64,000 nt of DNA from positions 37,235 through 101,234 of the forward strand of contig CAMPDV010001589.1 of assembly GCA_946699065.1 (NCBI GenBank), written 5' to 3'. The notes beneath the pieces were generated by a model, which saw only the letters and a program-made list of their open reading frames with translations, ran no database searches and was not told where the DNA came from. The stretch is from Loxodes magnus. Taxonomy: Eukaryota; Ciliophora; Karyorelictea; Loxodida; Loxodidae. This document shows, one piece after another, positions 23,758-37,330 of this stretch (its first letter is position 1; every line of letters starts with the position of its first letter). A program made the position numbers and the translations under genes.

Positions 23758-25130
23758 AGTTTCAGTTTTAAGGAGTATGCTTTGAGAAGTAATAAGTATT
23801 TAGAAAGTGAATAAGTAAAGTAAGAAAAGAAGATAGAATTTCAGTTTTAAGTAATATGCTTTGAGAAGTAGTAAGTATTTAGAAAAGTGAAGAAGTAAAG
23901 TAAGAAAAGAAGATAGAATTTCAGTTTTAAGGAGTATGCTTTGAGAAGTAGTAAGTATTTAGAAAAGTGAAGAAGTAAAGTAAGAAAAGAAGATAGAATT
24001 TCAGTTTTAAGTAGTATGCTTTGAGAAGTAGTAAGTATTTAGAAAAGTGAAGAAGTAAAGTAAGAAAAGAAGATAGAATTTCAATATTAAGGAGTATGCT
24101 TTGAGAAGTAGTAAGTATTTAGAAAAGTGAATAAGTAAAGTAAGAAAAGAAGATATAGTTTCAGTTTTAAGGAGTATGCTTTGAGAAGTAATAAGTATTT
24201 TGAAAAGTGAATAAGTAAAGTAAGAAAAGAAGATATAGTTTCAGTTTTAAGGAGTATGCTTTGAGATGTAATAAGTATTTAGAAAAGTGAAGAAGTAAAG
24301 TAAGAAAAGAAGATAGAATTTCAGTTTTAAGGAGTATGCTTTGAGATGTAATAAGTATTTAGAAAAGTGAAGAAGTAAAGTAAGAAAAGAAGATAGAATT
24401 TCAGTTTTAAGGAGTATGCTTTGAGAAGTAATAAGTATTTTGAAAAGTGAATAAGTAAAGTAAGAAAAGATGATAGAGTTTCAGTTTAAAGAGTATGCTT
24501 TGAGAAGAAATAAGTATTTTGAAGAGTGAAGAAGTAAAGTAAGAAAAGAAGATATAGTTTCAGTTTAAATAGTATGCTTTGAGAAGAAAAAAGTATTTAG
24601 AAAGTGAATAAGTAAAGTAAGAAAAGATGATAGAGTTTCAGTTTAAAGAGTATGCTTTGAGAAGAAATAAGTATTTAGAAAGTGAATAAGTAAAGTAAGA
24701 AAAGAAGATAGAATTTCAGTTTTAAGTAATATGCTTTGAGAAGTATTAAGTATTTAGAAAAGTGAATAAGTAAAGTAAGAAAAGAAGATAGAATTTCAGT
24801 TTTAAGGAGTATGCTTTGAGAAGTAGTAAGTATTTAGAAAGTGAATAAGTAAAGTAAGAAAAGAAGATATAGTTTCAGTTTAAATAGTATGCTTTGAGAA
24901 GTAATAAGTATTTAGAAAGTGAATAAGTAAAGTAAGAAAAGAAGATAGAATTTCAGTTTTAAGGAGTATGCTTTGAGAAGTAATAAGTATTTAGAAAGTG
25001 AATAAGTAAAGTAAGAAAAGAAGATAGAATTTCAGTTTTAAGGAGTATGCTTTGAGAAGTAATAAGTATTTTGAAAAGTGAATAAGTAAAGTAAGAAAAG
25101 AAGATAGAATTTCAGTTTAAGGAGTATGCT

Positions 25131-26062
25131 TTGAGAAGTAATAAGTATTTAGAAAAGTGAAGAAGTAAAGTAAGAAAAGAAGATAGAATTTCAGTTTTAA
25201 GTAATATGCTTTGAGAAGTATTAAGTATTTAGAAAAGTGAAGAAGTAAAGTAAGAAAAGAAGATAGAATTTCAGATTTAAGTAATATGCTTTGAGAAGTA
25301 ATAAGTATTTTGAAAAGTGAAGAAGTAAAGTAAGAAAAGAAGATAGAATTTCAGTTTTAAGGAGTATGCTTTGAGAAGTAATAAGTATTTTGAAAAGTGA
25401 AGAAGTAAAGTAAGAAAAGAAGATATAGTTTCAGTTTTAAGGAGTATGCTTTGAGATGTAATAAGTATTTAGAAAAGTGAAGAAGTAAAGTAAGAAAAGA
25501 AGATATAGTTTCAGTTTTAAGGAGTATGCTTTGAGAAGTAATAAGTATTTTGAAAAGTGAATAAGTAAAGTAAGAAAAGAAGATATAGTTTCAGTTTTAA
25601 GGAGTATGCTTTGAGAAGTAATAAGTATTTAGAAAAGTGAAGAAGTAAAGTAAGAAAAGAAGATAGAATTTCAGTTTTAAGGAGTATGCTTTGAGAAGTA
25701 ATAAGTATTTTGAAAAGTGAATAAGTAAAGTAAGAAAAGATGATAGAGTTTCAGTTTTAAAGAGTATGCTTTGAGAAGAAATAAGTATTTTGAAGAGTGA
25801 AGAAGTAAAGTAAGAAAAGAAGATATAGTTTCAGTTTAAATAGTATGCTTTGAGAAGAAATAAGTATTTTGAAAAGTGAATAAGTAAAGTAAGAAAAGAA
25901 GATAGAATTTCAGTTTAAATAGTATGCTTTGAGAAGTAATAAGTATTTAGAAAGTGAATAAGTAAAGTAAGAAAAGAAGATAGAATTTCAGTTTTAAGGA
26001 GTATGCTTTGAGAAGTAATAAGTATTTAGAAAGTGAATAAGTAAAGTAAGAAAAGAAGATAG
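25131..26062. repeat. Higher-order duplication, copy 2 (offset 2,305 bp)
   Basis: This is the second copy of 22,826-23,757. Its right half lies inside the 5,083-bp unit that starts at about 25,596. That unit was itself duplicated again, so this piece was formed before the 5-kb event. Confidence 0.83.
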
Positions 26063-29000
26063 AATTTCAGTTTTAAAGAGTATGCTTTGAGAAGAAATAA
26101 GTATTTTGAAGAGTGAAGAAGTAAAGTAAGAAAAGAAGATATAGTTTCAGTTTTAAGGAGTATGCTTTGAGAAGTAATAAGTATTTTGAAAAGTGAAGAA
26201 GTAAAGTAAGAAAAGAAGATATAGTTTCAGTTTTAAGGAGTATGCTTTGAGATGTAATAAGTATTTAGAAAAGTGAAGAAGTAAAGTAAGAAAAGAAGAT
26301 ATAGTTTCAGTTTTAAGGAGTATGCTTTGAGAAGTAATAAGTATTTAGAAAGTGAATAAGTAAAGTAAGAAAAGAAGATAGAATTTCAGTTTTAAGGAGT
26401 ATGCTTTGAGAAGTAATAAGTATTTAGAAAGTGAATAAGTAAAGTAAGAAAAGAAGATAGAATTTCAGTTTAAAGAGTATGCTTTGAGAAGAAATAAGTA
26501 TTTTGAAAAGTGAAGAAGTAAAGTAAGAAAAGAAGATAGAATTTCAGTTTTAAGGAGTATGCTTTGAGAAGTAATAAGTATTTTGAAAAGTGAAGAAGTA
26601 AAGTAAGAAAAGAAGATATAGTTTCAGTTTTAAGGAGTATGCTTTGAGATGTAATAAGTATTTAGAAAAGTGAAGAAGTAAAGTAAGAAAAGAAGATAGA
26701 ATTTCAGTTTTAAGGAGTATGCTTTGAGAAGTAATAAGTATTTTGAAAAGTGAATAAGTAAAGTAAGAAAAGATGATAGAATTTCAGTTTTAAGGAGTAT
26801 GCTTTGAGAAGTAATAAGTATTTTGAAAAGTGAATAAGTAAAGTAAGAAAAGAAGATATAGTTTCAGTTTTAAGGAGTATGCTTTGAGATGTAATAAGTA
26901 TTTAGAAAAGTGAAGAAGTAAAGTAAGAAAAGAAGATAGAATTTCAGTTTTAAGGAGTATGCTTTGAGATGTAATAAGTATTTAGAAAAGTGAAGAAGTA
27001 AAGTAAGAAAAGAAGATAGAATTTCAGTTTTAAGGAGTATGCTTTGAGAAGTAATAAGTATTTTGAAAAGTGAATAAGTAAAGTAAGAAAAGATGATAGA
27101 GTTTCAGTTTAAAGAGTATGCTTTGAGAAGAAATAAGTATTTTGAAGAGTGAAGAAGTAAAGTAAGAAAAGAAGATATAGTTTCAGTTTAAATAGTATGC
27201 TTTGAGAAGAAAAAAGTATTTAGAAAGTGAATAAGTAAAGTAAGAAAAGATGATAGAGTTTCAGTTTAAAGAGTATGCTTTGAGAAGAAATAAGTATTTA
27301 GAAAGTGAATAAGTAAAGTAAGAAAAGAAGATAGAATTTCAGTTTTAAGGAGTATGCTTTGAGAAGTAATAAGTATTTAGAAAGTGAATAAGTAAAGTAA
27401 GAAAAGAAGATAGAATTTCAGTTTTAAGGAGTATGCTTTGAGAAGTAATAAGTATTTAGAAAGTGAATAAGTAAAGTAAGAAAAGAAGATATAGTTTCAG
27501 TTTAAATAGTATGCTTTGAGAAGTAATAAGTATTTAGAAAGTGAATAAGTAAAGTAAGAAAAGATGATAGAATTTCAGTTTTAAGGAGTATGCTTTGAGA
27601 AGAAATAAGTATTTTGAAGAGTGAAGAAGTAAAGTAAGAAAAGATGATAGAGTTTCAGTTTTAAGGAGTATGCTTTGAGATGTAATAAGTATTTAGAAAA
27701 GTGAAGAAGTAAAGTAAGAAAAGAAGATAGAATTTCAGTTTTAAGGAGTATGCTTTGAGAAGTAATAAGTATTTAGAAAGTGAATAAGTAAAGTAAGAAA
27801 AGAAGATAGAATTTCAGTTTTAAGGAGTATGCTTTGAGAAGTAATAAGTATTTTGAAAAGTGAATAAGTAAAGTAAGAAAAGATGATAGAATTTCAGTTT
27901 TAAGGAGTATGCTTTGAGAAGTAATAAGTATTTTGAAAAGTGAATAAGTAAAGTAAGAAAAGATGATAGAGTTTCAGTTTAAAGAGTATGCTTTGAGAAG
28001 TAATAAGTATTTTGAAAAGTGAATAAGTAAAGTAAGAAAAGATGATAGAGTTTCAGTTTAAAGAGTATGCTTTGAGAAGAAATAAGTATTTTGAAGAGTG
28101 AAGAAGTAAAGTAAGAAAAGAAGATATAGTTTCAGTTTAAATAGTATGCTTTGAGAAGAAAAAAGTATTTAGAAAGTGAATAAGTAAAGTAAGAAAAGAT
28201 GATAGAGTTTCAGTTTAAAGAGTATGCTTTGAGAAGAAATAAGTATTTTGAAAAGTGAAGAAGTAAAGTAAGAAAAGAAGATAGAATTTCAGTTTTAAGG
28301 AGTATGCTTTGAGAAGTAATAAGTATTTTGAAAAGTGAAGAAGTAAAGTAAGAAAAGAAGATATAGTTTCAGTTTTAAGGAGTATGCTTTGAGATGTAAT
28401 AAGTATTTAGAAAAGTGAAGAAGTAAAGTAAGAAAAGAAGATAGAATTTCAGTTTTAAGGAGTATGCTTTGAGAAGTAATAAGTATTTTGAAAAGTGAAT
28501 AAGTAAAGTAAGAAAAGATGATAGAGTTTCAGTTTAAAGAGTATGCTTTGAGAAGAAATAAGTATTTTGAAAAGTGAAGAAGTAAAGTAAGAAAAGAAGA
28601 TAGAATTTCAGTTTTAAGGAGTATGCTTTGAGAAGTAATAAGTATTTTGAAAAGTGAAGAAGTAAAGTAAGAAAAGAAGATATAGTTTCAGTTTAAAGAG
28701 TATGCTTTGAGAAGAAATAAGTATTTTGAAAAGTGAAGAAGTAAAGTAAGAAAAGAAGATATAGTTTCAGTTTTAAGGAGTATGCTTTGAGAAGTAATAA
28801 GTATTTAGAAAGTGAATAAGTAAAGTAAGAAAAGAAGATATAGTTTCAGTTTTAAGGAGTATGCTTTGAGATGTAATAAGTATTTAGAAAAGTGAAGAAG
28901 TAAAGTAAGAAAAGAAGATAGAATTTCAGTTTTAAGGAGTATGCTTTGAGAAGTAATAAGTATTTTGAAAAGTGAAGAAGTAAAGTAAGAAAAGATGATA

Positions 29001-30678
29001 GAGTTTCAGTTTAAAGAGTATGCTTTGAGAAGTAATAAGTATTTAGAAAAGTGAAGAAGTAAAGTAAGAAAAGAAGATAGAATTTCAGTTTTAAGAGTAT
29101 GCTTTGAGAAGAAATAAGTATTTAGAAAGTGAATAAGTAAAGTAAGAAAAGAAGATAGAATTTCAGTTTTAAGGAGTATGCTTTGAGAAGTAATAAGTAT
29201 TTTGAAAAGTGAAGAAGTAAAGTAAGAAAAGAAGATATAGTTTCAGTTTAAATAGTATGCTTTGAGAAGTAATAAGTATTTAGAAAAGTGAAGAAGTAAA
29301 GTAAGAAAAGAAGATAGAATTTCAGTTTAAAGAGTATGCTTTGAGAAGAAATAAGTATTTTGAAAAGTGAAGAAGTAAAGTAAGAAAAGAAGATAGAATT
29401 TCAGTTTTAAGGAGTATGCTTTGAGAAGTAATAAGTATTTTGAAAAGTGAAGAAGTAAAGTAAGAAAAGAAGATATAGTTTCAGTTTTAAGGAGTATGCT
29501 TTGAGAAGTAATAAGTATTTTGAAAAGTGAAGAAGTAAAGTAAGAAAAGAAGATATAGTTTCAGTTTAAAGAGTATGCTTTGAGAAGAAATAAGTATTTT
29601 GAAAAGTGAATAAGTAAAGTAAGAAAAGAAGATAGAATTTCAGTTTTAAGGAGTATGCTTTGAGAAGTAATAAGTATTTAGAAAGTGAATAAGTAAAGTA
29701 AGAAAAGATGATAGAATTTCAGTTTAAAGAGTATGCTTTGAGAAGAAATAAGTATTTTGAAAAGTGAAGAAGTAAAGTAAGAAAAGAAGATAGAATTTCA
29801 GTTTTAAGGAGTATGCTTTGAGAAGTAATAAGTATTTTGAAAAGTGAAGAAGTAAAGTAAGAAAAGAAGATATAGTTTCAGTTTTAAGGAGTATGCTTTG
29901 AGAAGTAATAAGTATTTTGAAAAGTGAATAAGTAAAGTAAGAAAAGATGATAGAGTTTCAGTTTAAAGAGTATGCTTTGAGAAGAAATAAGTATTTTGAA
30001 AAGTGAAGAAGTAAAGTAAGAAAAGAAGATAGAATTTCAGTTTTAAGGAGTATGCTTTGAGAAGTAATAAGTATTTAGAAAGTGAATAAGTAAAGTAAGA
30101 AAAGAAGATAGAATTTCAGTTTTAAGGAGTATGCTTTGAGAAGTAATAAGTATTTAGAAAGTGAATAAGTAAAGTAAGAAAAGAAGATAGAATTTCAGTT
30201 TTAAGGAGTATGCTTTGAGAAGTAATAAGTATTTTGAAAAGTGAAGAAGTAAAGTAAGAAAAGAAGATAGAATTTCAGTTTTAAGGAGTATGCTTTGAGA
30301 AGTAATAAGTATTTAGAAAGTGAATAAGTAAAGTAAGAAAAGAAGATAGAATTTCAGTTTTAAGGAGTATGCTTTGAGAAGTAATAAGTATTTAGAAAAG
30401 TGAATAAGTAAAGTAAGAAAAGAAGATAGAATTTCAGTTTTAAGTAATATGCTTTGAGAAGTATTAAGTATTTAGAAAAGTGAAGAAGTAAAGTAAGAAA
30501 AGAAGATAGAATTTCAGATTTAAGTAATATGCTTTGAGAAGTAATAAGTATTTTGAAAAGTGAAGAAGTAAAGTAAGAAAAGAATATAGAATTTCAGTTT
30601 TAAGGAGTATGCTTTGAGAAGTAATAAGTATTTTGAAAAGTAAAGAAGTAAAGTAAGAATAGAAGATAGAATTTCAAT
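25596..30678. repeat. 5,083-bp tandem duplication, copy 1
   Basis: About 64 units are repeated immediately downstream at 30,679-35,761 at a constant offset of 5,083 bp. The offset was checked at the ends with rare markers: TCAGTTTTAAAGAG at 25,751 and 30,834, and AGAATATAG at 30,581 and 35,664. Inside, the order of GATATAG, GATGATAG, GAGATG, GAAAAAAGTA and TTTTAAGAGTATG units agrees throughout, with only two single-base differences noticed, which cancel in length. The copy ends with a domain-1-like island (about 30,421-30,678: TAAGTAATATG, CAGATTT, CAATATT) that marks the joint. Confidence 0.92.
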
Positions 30679-33600
30679 ATTAAGGAGTATGCTTTGAGAA
30701 GTAATAAGTATTTAGAAAAGTGAAGAAGTAAAGTAAGAAAAGAAGATAGAATTTCAGTTTTAAGGAGTATGCTTTGAGAAGTAATAAGTATTTTGAAAAG
30801 TGAATAAGTAAAGTAAGAAAAGATGATAGAGTTTCAGTTTTAAAGAGTATGCTTTGAGAAGAAATAAGTATTTTGAAGAGTGAAGAAGTAAAGTAAGAAA
30901 AGAAGATATAGTTTCAGTTTAAATAGTATGCTTTGAGAAGAAATAAGTATTTTGAAAAGTGAATAAGTAAAGTAAGAAAAGAAGATAGAATTTCAGTTTA
31001 AATAGTATGCTTTGAGAAGTAATAAGTATTTAGAAAGTGAATAAGTAAAGTAAGAAAAGAAGATAGAATTTCAGTTTTAAGGAGTATGCTTTGAGAAGTA
31101 ATAAGTATTTAGAAAGTGAATAAGTAAAGTAAGAAAAGAAGATAGAATTTCAGTTTTAAAGAGTATGCTTTGAGAAGAAATAAGTATTTTGAAGAGTGAA
31201 GAAGTAAAGTAAGAAAAGAAGATATAGTTTCAGTTTTAAGGAGTATGCTTTGAGAAGTAATAAGTATTTTGAAAAGTGAAGAAGTAAAGTAAGAAAAGAA
31301 GATATAGTTTCAGTTTTAAGGAGTATGCTTTGAGATGTAATAAGTATTTAGAAAAGTGAAGAAGTAAAGTAAGAAAAGAAGATATAGTTTCAGTTTTAAG
31401 GAGTATGCTTTGAGAAGTAATAAGTATTTAGAAAGTGAATAAGTAAAGTAAGAAAAGAAGATAGAATTTCAGTTTTAAGGAGTATGCTTTGAGAAGTAAT
31501 AAGTATTTAGAAAGTGAATAAGTAAAGTAAGAAAAGAAGATAGAATTTCAGTTTAAAGAGTATGCTTTGAGAAGAAATAAGTATTTTGAAAAGTGAAGAA
31601 GTAAAGTAAGAAAAGAAGATAGAATTTCAGTTTTAAGGAGTATGCTTTGAGAAGTAATAAGTATTTTGAAAAGTGAAGAAGTAAAGTAAGAAAAGAAGAT
31701 ATAGTTTCAGTTTTAAGGAGTATGCTTTGAGATGTAATAAGTATTTAGAAAAGTGAAGAAGTAAAGTAAGAAAAGAAGATAGAATTTCAGTTTTAAGGAG
31801 TATGCTTTGAGAAGTAATAAGTATTTTGAAAAGTGAATAAGTAAAGTAAGAAAAGATGATAGAATTTCAGTTTTAAGGAGTATGCTTTGAGAAGTAATAA
31901 GTATTTTGAAAAGTGAATAAGTAAAGTAAGAAAAGAAGATATAGTTTCAGTTTTAAGGAGTATGCTTTGAGATGTAATAAGTATTTAGAAAAGTGAAGAA
32001 GTAAAGTAAGAAAAGAAGATAGAATTTCAGTTTTAAGGAGTATGCTTTGAGATGTAATAAGTATTTAGAAAAGTGAAGAAGTAAAGTAAGAAAAGAAGAT
32101 AGAATTTCAGTTTTAAGGAGTATGCTTTGAGAAGTAATAAGTATTTTGAAAAGTGAATAAGTAAAGTAAGAAAAGATGATAGAGTTTCAGTTTAAAGAGT
32201 ATGCTTTGAGAAGAAATAAGTATTTTGAAGAGTGAAGAAGTAAAGTAAGAAAAGAAGATATAGTTTCAGTTTAAATAGTATGCTTTGAGAAGAAAAAAGT
32301 ATTTAGAAAGTGAATAAGTAAAGTAAGAAAAGATGATAGAGTTTCAGTTTAAAGAGTATGCTTTGAGAAGAAATAAGTATTTAGAAAGTGAATAAGTAAA
32401 GTAAGAAAAGAAGATAGAATTTCAGTTTTAAGGAGTATGCTTTGAGAAGTAATAAGTATTTAGAAAGTGAATAAGTAAAGTAAGAAAAGAAGATAGAATT
32501 TCAGTTTTAAGGAGTATGCTTTGAGAAGTAATAAGTATTTAGAAAGTGAATAAGTAAAGTAAGAAAAGAAGATATAGTTTCAGTTTAAATAGTATGCTTT
32601 GAGAAGTAATAAGTATTTAGAAAGTGAATAAGTAAAGTAAGAAAAGATGATAGAATTTCAGTTTTAAGGAGTATGCTTTGAGAAGAAATAAGTATTTTGA
32701 AGAGTGAAGAAGTAAAGTAAGAAAAGATGATAGAGTTTCAGTTTTAAGGAGTATGCTTTGAGATGTAATAAGTATTTAGAAAAGTGAAGAAGTAAAGTAA
32801 GAAAAGAAGATAGAATTTCAGTTTTAAGGAGTATGCTTTGAGAAGTAATAAGTATTTAGAAAGTGAATAAGTAAAGTAAGAAAAGAAGATAGAATTTCAG
32901 TTTTAAGGAGTATGCTTTGAGAAGTAATAAGTATTTTGAAAAGTGAATAAGTAAAGTAAGAAAAGATGATAGAATTTCAGTTTTAAGGAGTATGCTTTGA
33001 GAAGTAATAAGTATTTTGAAAAGTGAATAAGTAAAGTAAGAAAAGATGATAGAGTTTCAGTTTAAAGAGTATGCTTTGAGAAGTAATAAGTATTTTGAAA
33101 AGTGAATAAGTAAAGTAAGAAAAGATGATAGAGTTTCAGTTTAAAGAGTATGCTTTGAGAAGAAATAAGTATTTTGAAGAGTGAAGAAGTAAAGTAAGAA
33201 AAGAAGATATAGTTTCAGTTTAAATAGTATGCTTTGAGAAGAAAAAAGTATTTAGAAAGTGAATAAGTAAAGTAAGAAAAGATGATAGAGTTTCAGTTTA
33301 AAGAGTATGCTTTGAGAAGAAATAAGTATTTTGAAAAGTGAAGAAGTAAAGTAAGAAAAGAAGATAGAATTTCAGTTTTAAGGAGTATGCTTTGAGAAGT
33401 AATAAGTATTTTGAAAAGTGAAGAAGTAAAGTAAGAAAAGAAGATATAGTTTCAGTTTTAAGGAGTATGCTTTGAGATGTAATAAGTATTTAGAAAAGTG
33501 AAGAAGTAAAGTAAGAAAAGAAGATAGAATTTCAGTTTTAAGGAGTATGCTTTGAGAAGTAATAAGTATTTTGAAAAGTGAATAAGTAAAGTAAGAAAAG

Positions 33601-35761
33601 ATGATAGAGTTTCAGTTTAAAGAGTATGCTTTGAGAAGAAATAAGTATTTTGAAAAGTGAAGAAGTAAAGTAAGAAAAGAAGATAGAATTTCAGTTTTAA
33701 GGAGTATGCTTTGAGAAGTAATAAGTATTTTGAAAAGTGAAGAAGTAAAGTAAGAAAAGAAGATATAGTTTCAGTTTAAAGAGTATGCTTTGAGAAGAAA
33801 TAAGTATTTTGAAAAGTGAAGAAGTAAAGTAAGAAAAGAAGATATAGTTTCAGTTTTAAGGAGTATGCTTTGAGAAGTAATAAGTATTTAGAAAGTGAAT
33901 AAGTAAAGTAAGAAAAGAAGATATAGTTTCAGTTTTAAGGAGTATGCTTTGAGATGTAATAAGTATTTAGAAAAGTGAAGAAGTAAAGTAAGAAAAGAAG
34001 ATAGAATTTCAGTTTTAAGGAGTATGCTTTGAGAAGTAATAAGTATTTTGAAAAGTGAAGAAGTAAAGTAAGAAAAGATGATAGAGTTTCAGTTTAAAGA
34101 GTATGCTTTGAGAAGTAATAAGTATTTAGAAAAGTGAAGAAGTAAAGTAAGAAAAGAAGATAGAATTTCAGTTTTAAGAGTATGCTTTGAGAAGAAATAA
34201 GTATTTAGAAAGTGAATAAGTAAAGTAAGAAAAGAAGATAGAATTTCAGTTTTAAGGAGTATGCTTTGAGAAGTAATAAGTATTTTGAAAAGTGAAGAAG
34301 TAAAGTAAGAAAAGAAGATATAGTTTCAGTTTAAATAGTATGCTTTGAGAAGTAATAAGTATTTAGAAAAGTGAAGAAGTAAAGTAAGAAAAGAAGATAG
34401 AATTTCAGTTTAAAGAGTATGCTTTGAGAAGAAATAAGTATTTTGAAAAGTGAAGAAGTAAAGTAAGAAAAGAAGATAGAATTTCAGTTTTAAGGAGTAT
34501 GCTTTGAGAAGTAATAAGTATTTTGAAAAGTGAAGAAGTAAAGTAAGAAAAGAAGATATAGTTTCAGTTTTAAGGAGTATGCTTTGAGAAGTAATAAGTA
34601 TTTTGAAAAGTGAAGAAGTAAAGTAAGAAAAGAAGATATAGTTTCAGTTTAAAGAGTATGCTTTGAGAAGAAATAAGTATTTTGAAAAGTGAATAAGTAA
34701 AGTAAGAAAAGAAGATAGAATTTCAGTTTTAAGGAGTATGCTTTGAGAAGTAATAAGTATTTAGAAAGTGAATAAGTAAAGTAAGAAAAGATGATAGAAT
34801 TTCAGTTTAAAGAGTATGCTTTGAGAAGAAATAAGTATTTTGAAAAGTGAAGAAGTAAAGTAAGAAAAGAAGATAGAATTTCAGTTTTAAGGAGTATGCT
34901 TTGAGAAGTAATAAGTATTTTGAAAAGTGAAGAAGTAAAGTAAGAAAAGAAGATATAGTTTCAGTTTTAAGGAGTATGCTTTGAGAAGTAATAAGTATTT
35001 TGAAAAGTGAATAAGTAAAGTAAGAAAAGATGATAGAGTTTCAGTTTAAAGAGTATGCTTTGAGAAGAAATAAGTATTTTGAAAAGTGAAGAAGTAAAGT
35101 AAGAAAAGAAGATAGAATTTCAGTTTTAAGGAGTATGCTTTGAGAAGTAATAAGTATTTAGAAAGTGAATAAGTAAAGTAAGAAAAGAAGATAGAATTTC
35201 AGTTTTAAGGAGTATGCTTTGAGAAGTAATAAGTATTTAGAAAAGTGAATAAGTAAAGTAAGAAAAGAAGATAGAATTTCAGTTTTAAGAGTATGCTTTG
35301 AGAAGTAATAAGTATTTTGAAAAGTGAAGAAGTAAAGTAAGAAAAGAAGATAGAATTTCAGTTTTAAGGAGTATGCTTTGAGAAGTAATAAGTATTTAGA
35401 AAGTGAATAAGTAAAGTAAGAAAAGAAGATAGAATTTCAGTTTTAAGGAGTATGCTTTGAGAAGTAATAAGTATTTAGAAAAGTGAATAAGTAAAGTAAG
35501 AAAAGAAGATAGAATTTCAGTTTTAAGTAATATGCTTTGAGAAGTATTAAGTATTTAGAAAAGTGAAGAAGTAAAGTAAGAAAAGAAGATAGAATTTCAG
35601 ATTTAAGTAATATGCTTTGAGAAGTAATAAGTATTTTGAAAAGTGAAGAAGTAAAGTAAGAAAAGAATATAGAATTTCAGTTTTAAGGAGTATGCTTTGA
35701 GAAGTAATAAGTATTTTGAAAAGTAAAGAAGTAAAGTAAGAATAGAAGATAGAATTTCAAT
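30679..35761. repeat. 5,083-bp tandem duplication, copy 2
   Basis: This is a near-identical neighbour of 25,596-30,678. It differs by an extra A in one unit near 35,232 (GAAAAGTGAATAAG for GAAAGTGAATAAG) and a missing G in the next near 35,288 (TTTTAAGAGTATG for TTTTAAGGAGTATG). It ends with the same domain-1-like island. Beyond 35,761 a third, diverged and shortened relative begins (35,762 to about 37,190), with changes such as TTTTAAGTAG near 35,851 and GTCTTTAG near 36,188 and some units missing. Confidence 0.92.
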
Positions 35762-37330
35762 ATTAAGGAGTATGCTTTGAGAAGTAATAAGTATTTAGAA
35801 AAGTGAAGAAGTAAAGTAAGAAAAGAAGATAGAATTTCAGTTTTAAGTAGTATGCTTTGAGAAGTAATAAGTATTTTGAAAAGTGAATAAGTAAAGTAAG
35901 AAAAGATGATAGAGTTTCAGTTTAAAGAGTATGCTTTGAGAAGAAATAAGTATTTTGAAGAGTGAAGAAGTAAAGTAAGAAAAGAAGATATAGTTTCAGT
36001 TTAAATAGTATGCTTTGAGAAGAAATAAGTATTTTGAAAAGTGAATAAGTAAAGTAAGAAAAGAAGATATAGTTTCAGTTTAAATAGTATGCTTTGAGAA
36101 GTAATAAGTATTTAGAAAGTGAATAAGTAAAGTAAGAAAAGAAGATAGAATTTCAGTTTTAAGGAGTATGCTTTGAGAAGTAATAAGTCTTTAGAAAGTG
36201 AATAAGTAAAGTAAGAAAAGAAGATAGAATTTCAGTTTTAAGGAGTATGCTTTGAGAAGTAATAAGTATTTAGAAAGTGAATAAGTAAAGTAAGAAAAGA
36301 AGATAGAATTTCAGTTTAAAGAGTATGCTTTGAGAAGAAATAAGTATTTTGAAAAGTGAAGAAGTAAAGTAAGAAAAGAAGATAGAATTTCAGTTTTAAG
36401 GAGTATGCTTTGAGATGTAATAAGTATTTTGAAAAGTGAAGAAGTAAAGTAAGAAAAGAAGATATAGTTTCAGTTTTAAGGAGTATGCTTTGAGATGTAA
36501 TAAGTATTTAGAAAAGTGAAGAAGTAAAGTAAGAAAAGAAGATAGAATTTCAGTTTTAAGGAGTATGCTTAGAGAAGTAATAAGTATTTTGAAAAGTGAA
36601 TAAGTAAAGTAAGAAAAGATGATAGAATTTCAGTTTTAAGGAGTATGCTTTGAGAAGTAATAAGTATTTTGAAAAGTGAATAAGTAAAGTAAGAAAAGAA
36701 GATATAGTTTCAGTTTTAAGGAGTATGCTTTGAGATGTAATAAGTATTTAGAAAAGTGAAGAAGTAAAGTAAGAAAAGAAGATAGAATTTCAGTTTTAAG
36801 GAGTATGCTTTGAGATGTAATAAGTATTTAGAAAAGTGAAGAAGTAAAGTAAGAAAAGAAGATAGAATTTCAGTTTTAAGGAGTATGCTTTGAGAAGTAA
36901 TAAGTATTTTGAAAAGTGAATAAGTAAAGTAAGAAAAGATGATAGAGTTTCAGTTTAAAGAGTATGCTTTGAGAAGAAATAAGTATTTTGAAGAGTGAAG
37001 AAGTAAAGTAAGAAAAGAAGATATAGTTTCAGTTTAAATAGTATGCTTTGAGAAGAAAAAAGTATTTAGAAAGTGAATAAGTAAAGTAAGAAAAGATGAT
37101 AGAGTTTCAGTTTAAAGAGTATGCTTTGAGAAGAAATAAGTATTTAGAAAGTGAATAAGTAAAGTAAGAAAAGAAGATAGAATTTCAGTTTTAAGTAATA
37201 TGCTTTGAGAAGTATTAAGTATTTAGAAAAGTGAATAAGTAAAGTAAGAAAAGAAGATAGAATTTCAGTTTTAAGGAGTATGCTTTGAGAAGTAGTAAGT
37301 ATTTAGAAAGTGAATAAGTAAAGTAAGAAA
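35762..37330. repeat. Diverged third relative of the 5-kb unit
   Basis: After the twin copies, the order of variants again follows the start of the 5-kb unit, but with substitutions and missing units. The part at about 36,300-37,140 resembles 26,470-27,300. From about 37,141 it switches to the run seen at 24,720-24,860 (TTTTAAGTAATATG, GTATTAAG, GTAGTAAGTATTTAGAAAG), at an offset of 12,469 bp. It also has the private change GCTTAGAGAAG near 36,570. It is therefore a mosaic of two older arrangements. Confidence 0.75.
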
